Part shown: in pieces, positions 6,811 to 14,221 of the stretch | How the letters are laid out: each line of letters starts with the position of its first letter | Numbering within the stretch: position 1 is the stretch's first letter | Assembly (NCBI GenBank): GCA_031397815.1 | Contig: JANNMJ010000104.1 | Location: 1-27,228 of the forward strand | Reading direction: 5' to 3' | Length of the DNA stretch: 27,228 nt | Source: JANNMJ01 sp031397815 | GTDB lineage: Bacteria; Bacteroidota; Bacteroidia; Cytophagales; Hymenobacteraceae | Position numbers and translations under genes: made by a program | Notes under the pieces: model-generated | Database searches by the model: none | Told to the model about the DNA's origin: nothing | Seen by the model: only the letters and a program-made list of their open reading frames with translations

Positions 6811-8205
6811 TTAGAACGACATCGTGCGGAACTCCTCGGCCGTAACGGCTGACTCGCTCGCAACTACTACGCCGCGCAGATACTCGACTACTTTGTCTGC
6901 CACAATGGCCTCGAAGGTGTCGCGGTAGAGCTTGCCGTTGTCTTGGCGCAGCTGCTGGTCGGCAAACTTGGCCACTTGCTCGCGCATCTCGTCTTCGGCG
7001 GTGCTCATCCCGAACTGGTCGAGCAGGTTCTGCGTGGCGCGGTCGCGGACTTCACCGGCCGTCACTTGCAGGTCCTGCTTCTCCATTACTTCGTTGCGCA
7101 CCATGCTCCAGCGCAGCTCCCGCGAGTAGTCGTCGATGTTCTGATCGACGGTTTCCGGCGTCAGCTTGCCTTCGTTGGCTGCCACGAGCCACCGGCGGAA
7201 GAAGGCGTCGGGCAGCGCCAGCGGCGTGTTCTGCACCACGGCATCCACCACTTGGTGGTTGAAGAGCTTCTCGGCCTCACGGTCGTAGTTGTCCTGCACA
7301 GTAGCCCGGACACGCTCGCGGAAGTCTTCCTCGGTCGTCACCGTGCCCTCGCCGAACACCTTATCGAAGAGCGCCTGATTCATTTCCAGCGCCGTCGTGC
7401 GGGTGATTTTGTCGATTTTAAATTCGAACTCACCGCTCATCGCCGCCGCCCGCTCACGCGGAAGACCTGTCAAAGTGGCAATCGCTTGGGCGTTGTTCTC
7501 GAACGCAGCTTGCAAATCGAAGGTCACCACATCGTCGGCCCGCTTGCCCACGAACTGCTCCACGGCGGTTGCGGCCACTTTATCGAGCGGCAGCATCGTG
7601 CGGATTTTGGTTTCCTCGCCTTGGCGCAGCTCGCCGGTCAGGTAGTCGCCGGCTTCGGCGGTTTCCGGATCCGTCGATTCGCCGAACTGCCGCTTGATCT
7701 GGTCCATCGTCTCTTCGAGGGTCGCGTCGTCCACGTTCACGCGGTAGCGCGTAACGGGCAGTGAGCCTTCGGCCGGAAGCTGCACTTCGGGCAGCTGACC
7801 GATCTCGAACTTGAACGTGAAGTCCTGCGGGTTCTCGAAATCGAGGGGTTCCTGATCACTGTGCGGCAGCGGCTCGCCGAGGAGGCGGAGCTTTTGCTCG
7901 CGGATGTAGGAGTTGAGGCCTTCGGTGAGCGCCTTGTTGACCTCTTCGGCCAGCAGGCTCTTGCCGTACATCTTCCGCAGCAGCGCCGGCGGCACTTTGC
8001 CCGGCCGGAAGCCTTTCATCTGCGCCTTCTGACCAAATTCCTTCAGGCGCTTCTCGAAGTTAGCCTGGTAATCGGCAGCCTTGACGGTTACGGCGAGGTC
8101 GGCCGTAAGATCGGCCGTGGGAGTGAGGGTAATGTCCAACGTCTGAACCGCGGATTTAACGGATGAAGCCGAGTAAATGAGGTCGGGGGAGGCTGAAACA
8201 GCCAT
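6811..8205 (-). CDS. tig: Trigger factor, ribosome-associated chaperone
   Basis: A 464-residue trigger factor. It docks at the ribosome exit tunnel, shields nascent chains and may act as a prolyl isomerase. The ribosome-binding signature GFRPGK is at 65-70, in an N-terminal domain that normally begins close to a 'DITL' stretch. Here that stretch starts at about residue 24, so the ATG at 8205 adds some 22 residues; an internal TTG near 8139 would give the more usual N-terminus, and the choice is open. The middle is the FKBP-like domain and the C-terminal half the helical arm domain. It lies 49 nt downstream of tRNA-Leu on the same strand and probably shares its promoter. A strong terminator follows. 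Confidence 0.94.
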   Translation of the reverse strand: MAVSASPDLIYSASSVKSAVQTLDITLTPTADLTADLAVTVKAADYQANFEKRLKEFGQKAQMKGFRPGKVPPALLRKMYGKSLLAEEVNKALTEGLNSYIREQKLRLLGEPLPHSDQEPLDFENPQDFTFKFEIGQLPEVQLPAEGSLPVTRYRVNVDDATLEETMDQIKRQFGESTDPETAEAGDYLTGELRQGEETKIRTMLPLDKVAATAVEQFVGKRADDVVTFDLQAAFENNAQAIATLTGLPRERAAAMSGEFEFKIDKITRTTALEMNQALFDKVFGEGTVTTEEDFRERVRATVQDNYDREAEKLFNHQVVDAVVQNTPLALPDAFFRRWLVAANEGKLTPETVDQNIDDYSRELRWSMVRNEVMEKQDLQVTAGEVRDRATQNLLDQFGMSTAEDEMREQVAKFADQQLRQDNGKLYRDTFEAIVADKVVEYLRGVVVASESAVTAEEFRTMSF

Positions 8206-8254
8206 TCACGCTAAATCAAAAGCCACCCAAGCCCGGCTGTACTCAATAAAAAAG

Positions 8255-8336
8255 TGCGGATGGAGGGACTCGAACCCACACGCCTTGCGGCACCAGATCC
8301 TAAGTCTGGCACGTCTACCAATTTCGCCACATCCGC
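8255..8336 (-). tRNA. tRNA-Leu, anticodon UAG
   Basis: On the minus strand the 82-nt sequence begins GCGGATG and ends CATCCGC plus discriminator A, giving a 7-bp acceptor stem. The anticodon stem CCAGA/TCTGG encloses CT-TAG-GA, so the anticodon is UAG (reads CUN leucine codons). A variable arm with a GCC/GGC stem and GCAA loop marks it as class II, as expected for leucine. The T loop is TTCGAGT; its stem has one U-U mismatch. CCA is not encoded. A run of six T follows directly after two bases. Confidence 0.95.
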
Positions 8337-8370
8337 AGTACCTACCCACCAGCCGATTGCTGACGGGCCG

Positions 8371-8401
8371 CAAAAGTAGCCCCTTCAGGTCGAAAGGACA
8401 A
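8371..8401 (-). promoter_or_regulatory. Promoter of tRNA-Leu (and probably tig)
   Basis: On the minus strand: TTG (8401-8399), 20 nt, then TACTTTTG (8378-8371), a full match to the Bacteroidota -33/-7 consensus. The predicted start near 8366 lies about 30 nt before the tRNA 5' end. It is back to back with the hppA promoter. Confidence 0.75.
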
Positions 8402-8426
8402 GTCGGAGGTTCCGTAAATATCCACC

Positions 8427-8458
8427 TTGACCCATACCCGCGCCCGCGCCTACCTTTG
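8427..8458 (+). promoter_or_regulatory. Promoter of hppA
   Basis: TTG at 8427-8429 (preceded by C), 21 nt, then TACCTTTG at 8451-8458, a full match to TAnnTTTG. The predicted start is about 8463, giving a leader of about 65 nt. Confidence 0.75.
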
Positions 8459-8461
8459 CGC

Positions 8462-8497
8462 ACCCCGCGCCACCCGATACCCGGACTGACGCGGGGT
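8462..8497 (+). promoter_or_regulatory. Hairpin at the predicted 5' end of the hppA transcript
   Basis: ACCCCGCG (8462-8469) pairs perfectly with CGCGGGGT (8490-8497) around a 20-nt loop. It begins within a base or two of the predicted transcription start. A role in mRNA stability or initiation is inference only. Confidence 0.45.
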
Positions 8498-8527
8498 TAT
8501 TGTTGTCGTACCCCTCCATCCAACTAA

Positions 8528-10735
8528 ATGCACTGGATAGTCTACTCTGCCCCCGCGCTGGGGATTCTCGCGCTTCTCTACACGGCGCTCAAGTCGTCGT
8601 GGGTGAGCCGACAGGCCGTTGGCACCGACCGTATGGCCGAAATTTCGACCTACATCGCGCAAGGCGCCATGGCCTTCCTGCGGGCCGAATACAAAGTACT
8701 CGCGCTGTTCGCCGTGGTGGCGTCCGCGTTTCTCGGCTTCCTGAGCTACGGTAACGAGAAGTCGTCGCCGATTATCATCATCGCCTTTCTGATCGGCGCC
8801 GTGTTCTCGGCGCTGGCAGGTTTCATCGGGATGAAAATCGCCACGAAAGCGAACGTCCGGACGGCCCACGCGGCGCGCACGTCGCTCTCGGAAGCGCTGA
8901 ACGTCTCGTTCACCGGCGGTTCGGTGATGGGGATGGGCGTGGCAGGTTTGGCCGTTCTCGGCCTCGGCTCGCTGTTCATCGTGCTCTATTACCTCTTCGT
9001 GAACGGCGCTTCGCCGAACGGCCCGGAGATGGAGAAAGCGCTGGAGATTCTGACCGGCTTCTCGCTCGGCGCTGAGTCTATCGCGCTGTTCGCCCGCGTG
9101 GGCGGCGGTATCTATACGAAAGCAGCCGACGTAGGCGCCGACCTCGTCGGTAAAGTCGAAGCTGGTATTCCGGAAGATGATCCCCGCAACCCCGCCACCA
9201 TCGCCGATAACGTCGGTGATAACGTCGGCGACGTAGCCGGGATGGGCGCCGACCTGTTCGGCTCGTACGTGGCGACGATTCTCGCGACGATGGTACTCGG
9301 CCGCGAAGTAGTAGTGGGCGACAAATTCGGTGGTCTCTCGCCGATTCTCCTGCCGATGGTGATCGCCGGAATGGGCATCATCTTCTCGCTGGCGGGCATT
9401 ATGGTGGTGCGCGTGAAGGAAAACGGCAACGTGCAGGGCGCGCTCAACATGGGCAACTGGCTCTCGATCCTCCTCACGGGTGTCGCGTCGTACTTCCTCA
9501 TCAACTGGATGCTGCCGGAAGGCGCTATCGAAATCCGCGGCTACAGCTTCACCGCCATGAAGGTGTTCTACGCCGTCGTGACGGGCTTGGTCGTGGGCGC
9601 GCTGATGAGCATCATTACCGAGTATTACACGGCGATGGGCCGTCGGCCGGTTAACTCCATCGTGCAGCAAGGCTCTACGGGCCACGCGACGGTGGTCATC
9701 GGCGGGCTGGCCATCGGGATGGAATCGACGGTGCTGCCGATTCTGGTGCTCGCCGCCGGTATCATCATCTCCTTCGAGTGCGCAGGTCTGTACGGCGTGG
9801 CAATCGCCGCTGCCGGTATGATGGCCACCACCGCGATGCAGCTTGCTATTGACGCTTTCGGCCCAATCGCCGACAACGCCGGTGGTATCGCTGAAATGAG
9901 CGAGCTGCCGAAAGAAGTGCGCGAGCGCACCGACATCCTTGACGCTGTGGGCAATACCACCGCCGCAACCGGCAAAGGCTTCGCTATCGCTTCGGCGGCT
10001 CTGACGTCGCTGGCACTCTTCGCGGCCTTCATGGGCACGGCGAAAATCACGCGCATCGACATCTCCAACGCCCGCGTACTCGCCGGCCTGTTCGTCGGCG
10101 CGATGATTCCGTTCATCTTCTCGGCCCTCGCAATCTCGGCCGTGGGCCGCGCCGCAATGGCGATGGTGCACGAAGTACGCCGTCAGTTCCGCGAGATTCC
10201 GGGCATTATGCAGGGCACCGGCAAGCCGGAATACGAGAAGTGCGTCGCGATTTCCACTCAAGCCGCTATCCGTGAGATGGTGCTGCCGGGCGCCATCGCG
10301 CTGCTCGTACCGATTGCAGTGGGCTTCACGATGGGCCCCGAAGTGCTCGGCGGCGTGCTGGCGGGCGTAACCGTGAGCGGCGTGCTGATGGCGATGTTCC
10401 AGTCGAACGCCGGTGGCGCGTGGGACAACGCGAAGAAGTCATTCGAGAAAGGCGTGATGATCAACGGGAAAATGGAGCACAAAGGCTCCGACGCCCACAA
10501 AGCGACCGTAACCGGCGACACCGTCGGCGACCCGTTCAAGGATACTTCCGGCCCGTCGATGAACATCCTCATCAAGCTGATGAGCATCGTGTCGCTCGTA
10601 ATCGCGCCGTATATCGTGTCTGAAAACGCCCTTCCCGCCCTGCCCGAGCCGAAGGCCGCGCAGGTGCAGACCGTGCAGCCACAGCAAACGATGCCTGCCG
10701 GAGCGCAGCCAATTGAGGTGACGCCAGCGCAGTAG
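8528..10735 (+). CDS. hppA: Membrane-bound ion-pumping pyrophosphatase, K+-dependent type
   Basis: A 735-residue integral membrane pyrophosphatase that couples pyrophosphate hydrolysis to export of H+ or Na+. The substrate-binding loop is unmistakable: DVGADLVGK at 201-209, EDDPRNPATIADNVGDNVGD across 216-235. GNTTAATGKG at 475-484 has Ala and Gly where potassium-independent enzymes carry Lys and Thr, so a K+-requiring enzyme is predicted. The segment after GMGADLFGSYV has no Glu where typical Na+ pumps (DLYES) or plant-type H+ pumps (SYAE) have one; a Glu stands instead at 183 (GAES). I count about 16 hydrophobic segments. The last 25 residues are a Pro/Gln-rich soluble tail. It has its own promoter and stands alone ahead of hpt. 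Ion specificity is not certain. Confidence 0.95.
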   Translation: MHWIVYSAPALGILALLYTALKSSWVSRQAVGTDRMAEISTYIAQGAMAFLRAEYKVLALFAVVASAFLGFLSYGNEKSSPIIIIAFLIGAVFSALAGFIGMKIATKANVRTAHAARTSLSEALNVSFTGGSVMGMGVAGLAVLGLGSLFIVLYYLFVNGASPNGPEMEKALEILTGFSLGAESIALFARVGGGIYTKAADVGADLVGKVEAGIPEDDPRNPATIADNVGDNVGDVAGMGADLFGSYVATILATMVLGREVVVGDKFGGLSPILLPMVIAGMGIIFSLAGIMVVRVKENGNVQGALNMGNWLSILLTGVASYFLINWMLPEGAIEIRGYSFTAMKVFYAVVTGLVVGALMSIITEYYTAMGRRPVNSIVQQGSTGHATVVIGGLAIGMESTVLPILVLAAGIIISFECAGLYGVAIAAAGMMATTAMQLAIDAFGPIADNAGGIAEMSELPKEVRERTDILDAVGNTTAATGKGFAIASAALTSLALFAAFMGTAKITRIDISNARVLAGLFVGAMIPFIFSALAISAVGRAAMAMVHEVRRQFREIPGIMQGTGKPEYEKCVAISTQAAIREMVLPGAIALLVPIAVGFTMGPEVLGGVLAGVTVSGVLMAMFQSNAGGAWDNAKKSFEKGVMINGKMEHKGSDAHKATVTGDTVGDPFKDTSGPSMNILIKLMSIVSLVIAPYIVSENALPALPEPKAAQVQTVQPQQTMPAGAQPIEVTPAQ

Positions 10736-10769
10736 CCCGTCTAGTAGACAGGTTATTTCCACCGTCAGA

Positions 10770-10810
10770 ATTGAGCGGATTGAGTAGCCCGGCTGCCCAA
10801 TCCGCTCAAT
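10770..10810 (+). terminator. Stem-loop after hppA
   Basis: 13-nt arms (10770-10782, ATTGAGCGGATTG, and 10798-10810) pair perfectly around a 15-nt loop, 35 nt past the hppA stop. No T run follows, so it may be a mRNA 3' end-stabilising hairpin rather than an intrinsic terminator. Confidence 0.45.
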
Positions 10811-10962
10811 GCGTTAACGAGGTTTCCGAAGCCGTTGAGTGCACTGATTTTGGTCAGTTTTTCGTCTCTTTTTCAGCCGAAAAACGCTCCGAAAAGCGCC
10901 GCCGAGGCTGTTCGCAATTTGGCCCGTCCCGCTAATTTCGTTACAATCTGCGGTTCCGAATG

Positions 10963-10970
10963 TTACTTTG
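10963..10970 (+). promoter_or_regulatory. Possible -7 box for hpt-adk
   Basis: TTACTTTG differs from TAnnTTTG in one base. No good -33 TTG lies at the standard spacing. Its position, six bases before a strong hairpin and about 70 nt before the hpt ATG, supports a promoter here. Confidence 0.4.
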
Positions 10971-10975
10971 TACCC

Positions 10976-11016
10976 GAATCCGGCGCTGAAAGCCTTTCAG
11001 CGCCGGATTCATTTTT
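10976..11016 (+). promoter_or_regulatory. 17-bp hairpin plus T run in the hpt leader
   Basis: Arms 10976-10992 and 10994-11010 are perfect inverted copies; in RNA the innermost bases would form the loop. ATTTTT follows at once, so it has the form of an intrinsic terminator. It lies 25 nt before the hpt ATG. It could be the final terminator of hppA, an attenuator of hpt, or a 5' stabilising hairpin if the box at 10963 is the promoter. Confidence 0.6.
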
Positions 11017-11040
11017 CCAGCCACCGCCAAACCCGCGCGG

Positions 11041-11583
11041 ATGACGTCAACCGTTACCCTCCACGATAAGCAGTTTCGTCTCTATCAGTCTGCTGCGGCC
11101 ATTGCCGCGGCGGTGCAGGTAGTGGCCGACCGGCTCAATACCGATTACGTCGGCCGCCGTCCGCTTCTGGTCGCGGTGCTGAACGGCTCGTTCGTGTTTG
11201 CCGCCGATTTGGCGCGCAAGCTCTCGATTGAAGGACTGGAAATCACGTTCGTCAAGCTCGCTTCCTACGAAGGCACCACCTCCACCGGAACGGTGAAAGA
11301 GCTGGTGGGCCTGAAAGAAGACGTGCGCGACCGCCACGTCATCATCCTCGAAGACATCGTCGATACCGGGCACACGGCCATTGGCTTGGTGCAATCGTTG
11401 GAACAAAAAGGCGCCGCTTCCGTGGAAGTAGCGTGTTTGCTCCTCAAACCGGCATCTGTGCGCGTGCCGCTCACGGTGCAGTATGCCGGGTTGGAGATTC
11501 CGAATGATTTCGTCGTCGGTTATGGCCTCGATTATGATGGTCACGGCCGCTGTTTGCCCGATCTATATCAAGCGATTGCGTAA
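11041..11583 (+). CDS. hpt: Hypoxanthine phosphoribosyltransferase
   Basis: A 180-residue type I phosphoribosyltransferase that joins hypoxanthine (and usually guanine) to PRPP, making IMP or GMP in purine salvage in the cytoplasm. The PRPP-binding motif is ILEDIVDTGHT, preceded by the flexible loop region around KLASYEGTTSTG, where the family has its conserved Ser/Tyr pair. The C-terminal stretch FVVGYGLDYDGHGRCLPDL is typical of bacterial Hpt. Length is normal. The ATG at 11041 is the only sensible start. adk follows 116 nt later in the same direction, so the two purine-nucleotide genes may form an operon. Guanine versus hypoxanthine preference is not determined by eye. Confidence 0.93.
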   Translation: MTSTVTLHDKQFRLYQSAAAIAAAVQVVADRLNTDYVGRRPLLVAVLNGSFVFAADLARKLSIEGLEITFVKLASYEGTTSTGTVKELVGLKEDVRDRHVIILEDIVDTGHTAIGLVQSLEQKGAASVEVACLLLKPASVRVPLTVQYAGLEIPNDFVVGYGLDYDGHGRCLPDLYQAIA

Positions 11584-11699
11584 GCCGGTTTGCCGGTGCT
11601 GTCGTATCTTTTCCCGCACTCGCTGAAAGCACGCTCTAATTTCTGATGCAGACCCAGCCCGTTCTTCGCCCCACCGCCCTAGCGCCCACCTCGTTCGCT

Positions 11700-12293
11700 A
11701 TGCTCAATATTGTCCTCTTCGGTCCTCCCGGCGCCGGGAAAGGGACCCAGAGCCAAAAGCTCATCGCCGCCTACGGTCTCGTCCATCTCTCCACCGGCGA
11801 CCTTCTGCGGTCGCAAATCAAAGCCGGTACCGAACTGGGCCTGCGCGCGAAGGCGCTGATGGACCAAGGCTCGCTCGTGCCCGATGAAGTCGTGATTGGC
11901 ATGATTGCCGAAAAGCTGCGTGAGCATCACGGCGTCAATGGCTTCATCTTCGATGGCTTCCCGCGCACCGTCGCGCAGGCCGAGGCGCTCGATAAGCTGC
12001 TGGCGCAACACCAGACCCGAATCGCGTGCATGATTGCGCTTGAAGTCGATGAAGACGAAGTAACCCGGCGGCTGCTGGAGCGCGGCAAAGTTTCGGGCCG
12101 TCCCGATGACCAAGACGAAACGCTTATCCGTCGCCGCGTGAACGTTTATAACACCGAAACCGCCCAAGTGGCCGGGCACTACGCGAAGCAAGACAAGTTT
12201 CACGGCCTCAACGGCGTCGGCGATATCGAGGCCATCTTCGAGAGCAGCCGCGCCGTTATCGACCGTTGCGTGAAGAACGCCGAACCAGCGTAG
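11700..12293 (+). CDS. adk: Adenylate kinase
   Basis: A 197-residue adenylate kinase that interconverts ATP plus AMP with two ADP. The P-loop GPPGAGKGT is at 8-16, followed by the AMP-binding region (LSTGDLLR) and the FIFDGFPRT signature. The LID is the short form (RGKVSGRPDDQDETLIRRR), without zinc-binding cysteines. I start at the ATG at 11700 because MLNIVLFGPPGAGKGT is the normal N-terminus; the frame is open from an ATG at 11646, which would add 18 residues without family character. It lies downstream of hpt and upstream of obgE in the same direction. Confidence 0.95.
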   Translation: MLNIVLFGPPGAGKGTQSQKLIAAYGLVHLSTGDLLRSQIKAGTELGLRAKALMDQGSLVPDEVVIGMIAEKLREHHGVNGFIFDGFPRTVAQAEALDKLLAQHQTRIACMIALEVDEDEVTRRLLERGKVSGRPDDQDETLIRRRVNVYNTETAQVAGHYAKQDKFHGLNGVGDIEAIFESSRAVIDRCVKNAEPA

Positions 12294-12385
12294 CTCTTCG
12301 GCGCGTTTCACCGCGCTGGCTGCGGCCGTCTGTCTCCTTAATCCTGCCTGAGTCCGGTTTTCCGGCTCGGCGCTTTACCCGTCTC

Positions 12386-12450
12386 CGGCGGGCCGCCCGA
12401 CCGTTTTTTGGGGGCTGCGGCCCCGTAAATGCGTGTGGGGCGGCCCGCCG
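12386..12450 (+). promoter_or_regulatory. Nested inverted repeat in the adk-obgE gap
   Basis: Perfect 13-nt arms at 12386-12398 and 12438-12450 enclose a second hairpin (GGGGC-TGCG-GCCCC, 12411-12424). The left arm alone can form a short GC hairpin (CGGG-CCG-CCCG, 12389-12399) followed by six T (12404-12409). The short terminator-like form and the long form are mutually exclusive, an arrangement like an attenuator. It ends about 50 nt before the obgE ATG. Confidence 0.45.
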
Positions 12451-12501
12451 AACCCATGTAATCCGGGTGGCCGCTCTGCGGTCGTCTACCCACCAATCCC
12501 A

Positions 12502-13497
12502 ATGGCCGAATCGAATTTCATTGACTACGTAAAAATCTGCTGCCGCTCCGGTAAGGGCGGGGCAGGCTCGGCGCATATGCACCGCGCCAAAGGCCTGCCG
12601 AACGGCGGTCCCGACGGCGGCGACGGCGGCCGGGGCGGTCATATCATCCTAGAAGGCAACAAGCAGCTCTGGACGCTCCTGCACTTGCAGTACCAGAAGC
12701 ACGTCATTGCCGGGCACGGCGACGGCGGAGGCGCCGCCAACCGCACCGGCGCGCAGGGCGAAGACATCGTGCTGCCGGTGCCGCTGGGCACGGTCGCAAG
12801 GGACGCTGAGACGGGCGAGATTCGCGCCGAGGTCGTGGAGGAAGGGCAGCGCATCATCCTGACGCCCGGCGGCCGTGGTGGCCTCGGGAACTCGCAATTC
12901 AAAACCTCTACCCGGCAAGCGCCTACCTACGCTCAGCCCGGCGAGCCGGGCGAAGAAGTCTGGAACATTCTGGAGCTGAAGCTGCTCGCCGATGTGGGCC
13001 TCGTGGGGCTGCCGAACGCCGGTAAGTCCACGCTGCTGAGCGTCGTGAGCGCCGCCAAGCCGAAGATTGCCAACTACGCCTTCACGACGCTCGTGCCGAA
13101 CCTCGGTGTGGTGGCGTACCGCGATTACCGCTCGTTCGTGATGGCCGACATTCCCGGCATTATCGAAGGCGCCAGCGAAGGGCGCGGCATCGGGCTACGG
13201 TTCCTGCGCCACATCGAGCGCAACTCGGTGCTGCTGTTTATGATTTCCGCCGAAAGCCCCGATATCGCCGACGAATACCGGATGCTCCTCGGCGAGCTGG
13301 AGGCGTTCAACCCGGAGCTGCTGCACAAGCGGCGCCTCTTGGCCATCACCAAAACCGACCTCATCGACGATGAGCTGGAGGGCGAGATGCGGGCACTTTT
13401 GCCCGATGATCTCGAAACGGTGTTCATTTCCAGCCTCACGATGAAGGGAATTCCCGTGCTAAAAGACAAGCTTTGGCAGCTTCTGCACGCGGAATAG
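12502..13497 (+). CDS. obgE: Obg family GTPase, ribosome assembly
   Basis: A 331-residue Obg GTPase acting in late assembly of the large ribosomal subunit and in stress signalling. The N-terminal glycine-rich Obg fold occupies about 1-160 (for example GGPDGGDGGRGG). The G domain follows, with the P-loop GLPNAGKST at 169-177, the switch II motif ADIPG and the base-recognition motif ITKTD. There is no C-terminal OCT domain, as usual in Bacteroidota. The ATG at 12502 (MAESNFIDYVKI) is the family N-terminus; the open frame upstream to 12433 translates part of an inverted repeat and is rejected. Confidence 0.95.
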   Translation: MAESNFIDYVKICCRSGKGGAGSAHMHRAKGLPNGGPDGGDGGRGGHIILEGNKQLWTLLHLQYQKHVIAGHGDGGGAANRTGAQGEDIVLPVPLGTVARDAETGEIRAEVVEEGQRIILTPGGRGGLGNSQFKTSTRQAPTYAQPGEPGEEVWNILELKLLADVGLVGLPNAGKSTLLSVVSAAKPKIANYAFTTLVPNLGVVAYRDYRSFVMADIPGIIEGASEGRGIGLRFLRHIERNSVLLFMISAESPDIADEYRMLLGELEAFNPELLHKRRLLAITKTDLIDDELEGEMRALLPDDLETVFISSLTMKGIPVLKDKLWQLLHAE

Positions 13498-13528
13498 CAG
13501 TTCCTCTAACTTGACAATCAATCAGGCG

Positions 13529-13559
13529 TTGCTTTTCTGCGGATAAATCCGTAGTTTTG
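13529..13559 (+). promoter_or_regulatory. Promoter of the rplM-rpsI-rpsB cluster
   Basis: TTG at 13529-13531, 20 nt, then TAGTTTTG at 13552-13559: a full match to the Bacteroidota consensus in both elements and spacing. The predicted start is near 13564, giving a leader of about 60 nt before rplM. Confidence 0.8.
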
Positions 13560-13570
13560 TGCCCGTTTTC

Positions 13571-13612
13571 GCCGGAACCCGGTTTCAGCTAGTTTTTCAG
13601 GCCGGGAGGCCT
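13571..13612 (+). promoter_or_regulatory. Structured leader of rplM
   Basis: Two small hairpins lie in the 60-nt leader: CCGG-AAC-CCGG (13572-13582) and AGGCC-GGGA-GGCCT (13599-13612). Ribosomal protein leaders that bind their own product are well known, and an L13 leader has, as far as I recall, been proposed in Bacteroidia. Whether this is that element needs a covariance-model search. Confidence 0.4.
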
Positions 13613-13623
13613 TAACCGTACAG

Positions 13624-14076
13624 ATGGATCACCAGAGCTATAAGACCCAGTACGTCACCAAGGAAACCGCCCCTAAGGGCTGGATAGTGGTTGACGCGGG
13701 CGACAACACCCTCGGCCGTGTGGCCAGCCAAATCGCTAACTTGCTGCGTGGCAAGCATAAGCCTTACTTCACGCCCAACGCCGACTGCGGCGATTCCGTG
13801 ATCGTCATCAACGCCGACAAGCTGCGCGTGACGGGTAAGAAGCTTACCGACAAAGTGTACATCTCGCACTCGGGTTACCCCGGCGGCCAGAAGTTCCAGA
13901 CGGTCCGCGAGATGAAGGCTAAGTCCGCTTCGCGCGTTATCGAGCACGCCGTACGCGGTATGTTGCCTCGTACCCGTCTGGGCCGCGAGCAATTCCGCAG
14001 CCTCTTCGTGTACAACGGTGCCGAGCACCCACACGAAGCGCAGCAGCCGAAAACGCTCAGCCTGACGCACCTGTAG
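13624..14076 (+). CDS. rplM: 50S ribosomal protein L13
   Basis: A 150-residue L13 protein, an early-binding component of the large ribosomal subunit. Recognisable landmarks are WIVVDAGDNTLGRVAS near the N-terminus, YISHSGYPGG in the middle and AVRGMLPRTRLGRE towards the C-terminus. Length is normal for the phylum. It follows a strong consensus promoter and a short structured leader, and it heads a ribosomal cluster with rpsI, as in most bacteria. A hairpin with a long T run separates it from rpsI. Confidence 0.97.
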   Translation: MDHQSYKTQYVTKETAPKGWIVVDAGDNTLGRVASQIANLLRGKHKPYFTPNADCGDSVIVINADKLRVTGKKLTDKVYISHSGYPGGQKFQTVREMKAKSASRVIEHAVRGMLPRTRLGREQFRSLFVYNGAEHPHEAQQPKTLSLTHL

Positions 14077-14183
14077 CCGATTGGTCGGGTAGGCCGGAAG
14101 TAACGAAAGCTGGTGGGCGTTTGCGCTCAACTGGTAATCTGCTTGCTTTCGGTATCGCCTGACCAGCAAAACATCGTTTTTTT

Positions 14184-14221
14184 AGCGGGCCGGTTCTGCC
14201 GGTCCGCTTTGCTTTTTTTTC
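14184..14221 (+). terminator. Terminator-like hairpin between rplM and rpsI
   Basis: AGCGGGCCGG (14184-14193) pairs with CCGGTCCGCT (14199-14208), with one G-U pair, around a 5-nt loop. TTGC and then at least eight T follow. The form is that of a strong intrinsic terminator, yet it ends only about ten bases before the rpsI ATG, inside a cluster normally transcribed as one unit. A second run of seven T precedes the hairpin. Confidence 0.7.

Larger units (their letters stand above)
10736..11040. other. hppA-hpt intergenic region
   Basis: A 305-base gap. It contains the stem-loop after hppA, about 130 bases with nothing recognisable, a probable -7 box at 10963-10970 and a strong hairpin with a T run at 10976-11016. 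An open frame at 10835-11044 runs straight through the hairpin, has no protein-like signature and is not called. Confidence 0.6.

Noticed and set aside
8177..8527. Open frames on both strands across the tRNA-Leu gene (products containing GWRDSNPHALRHQ or CGCGEIGRRARL)
   Set aside because: These are well-known artefact translations of tRNA-Leu; the tRNA fold is clear and the frames match no protein family.
8450..10261. 603-residue minus-strand open frame opposite hppA
   Set aside because: It is antisense to an unmistakable pyrophosphatase, is very rich in His/Arg/Glu as expected for a shadow of a high-GC gene, and has no domain.
10835..11044. 69-residue plus-strand frame upstream of hpt
   Set aside because: It crosses a promoter-like box and a perfect hairpin and overlaps the hpt start; composition is not protein-like.
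12433..12501. 23-residue N-terminal extension of obgE
   Set aside because: It translates part of the inverted repeat; Obg starts at MAESNFIDYV.
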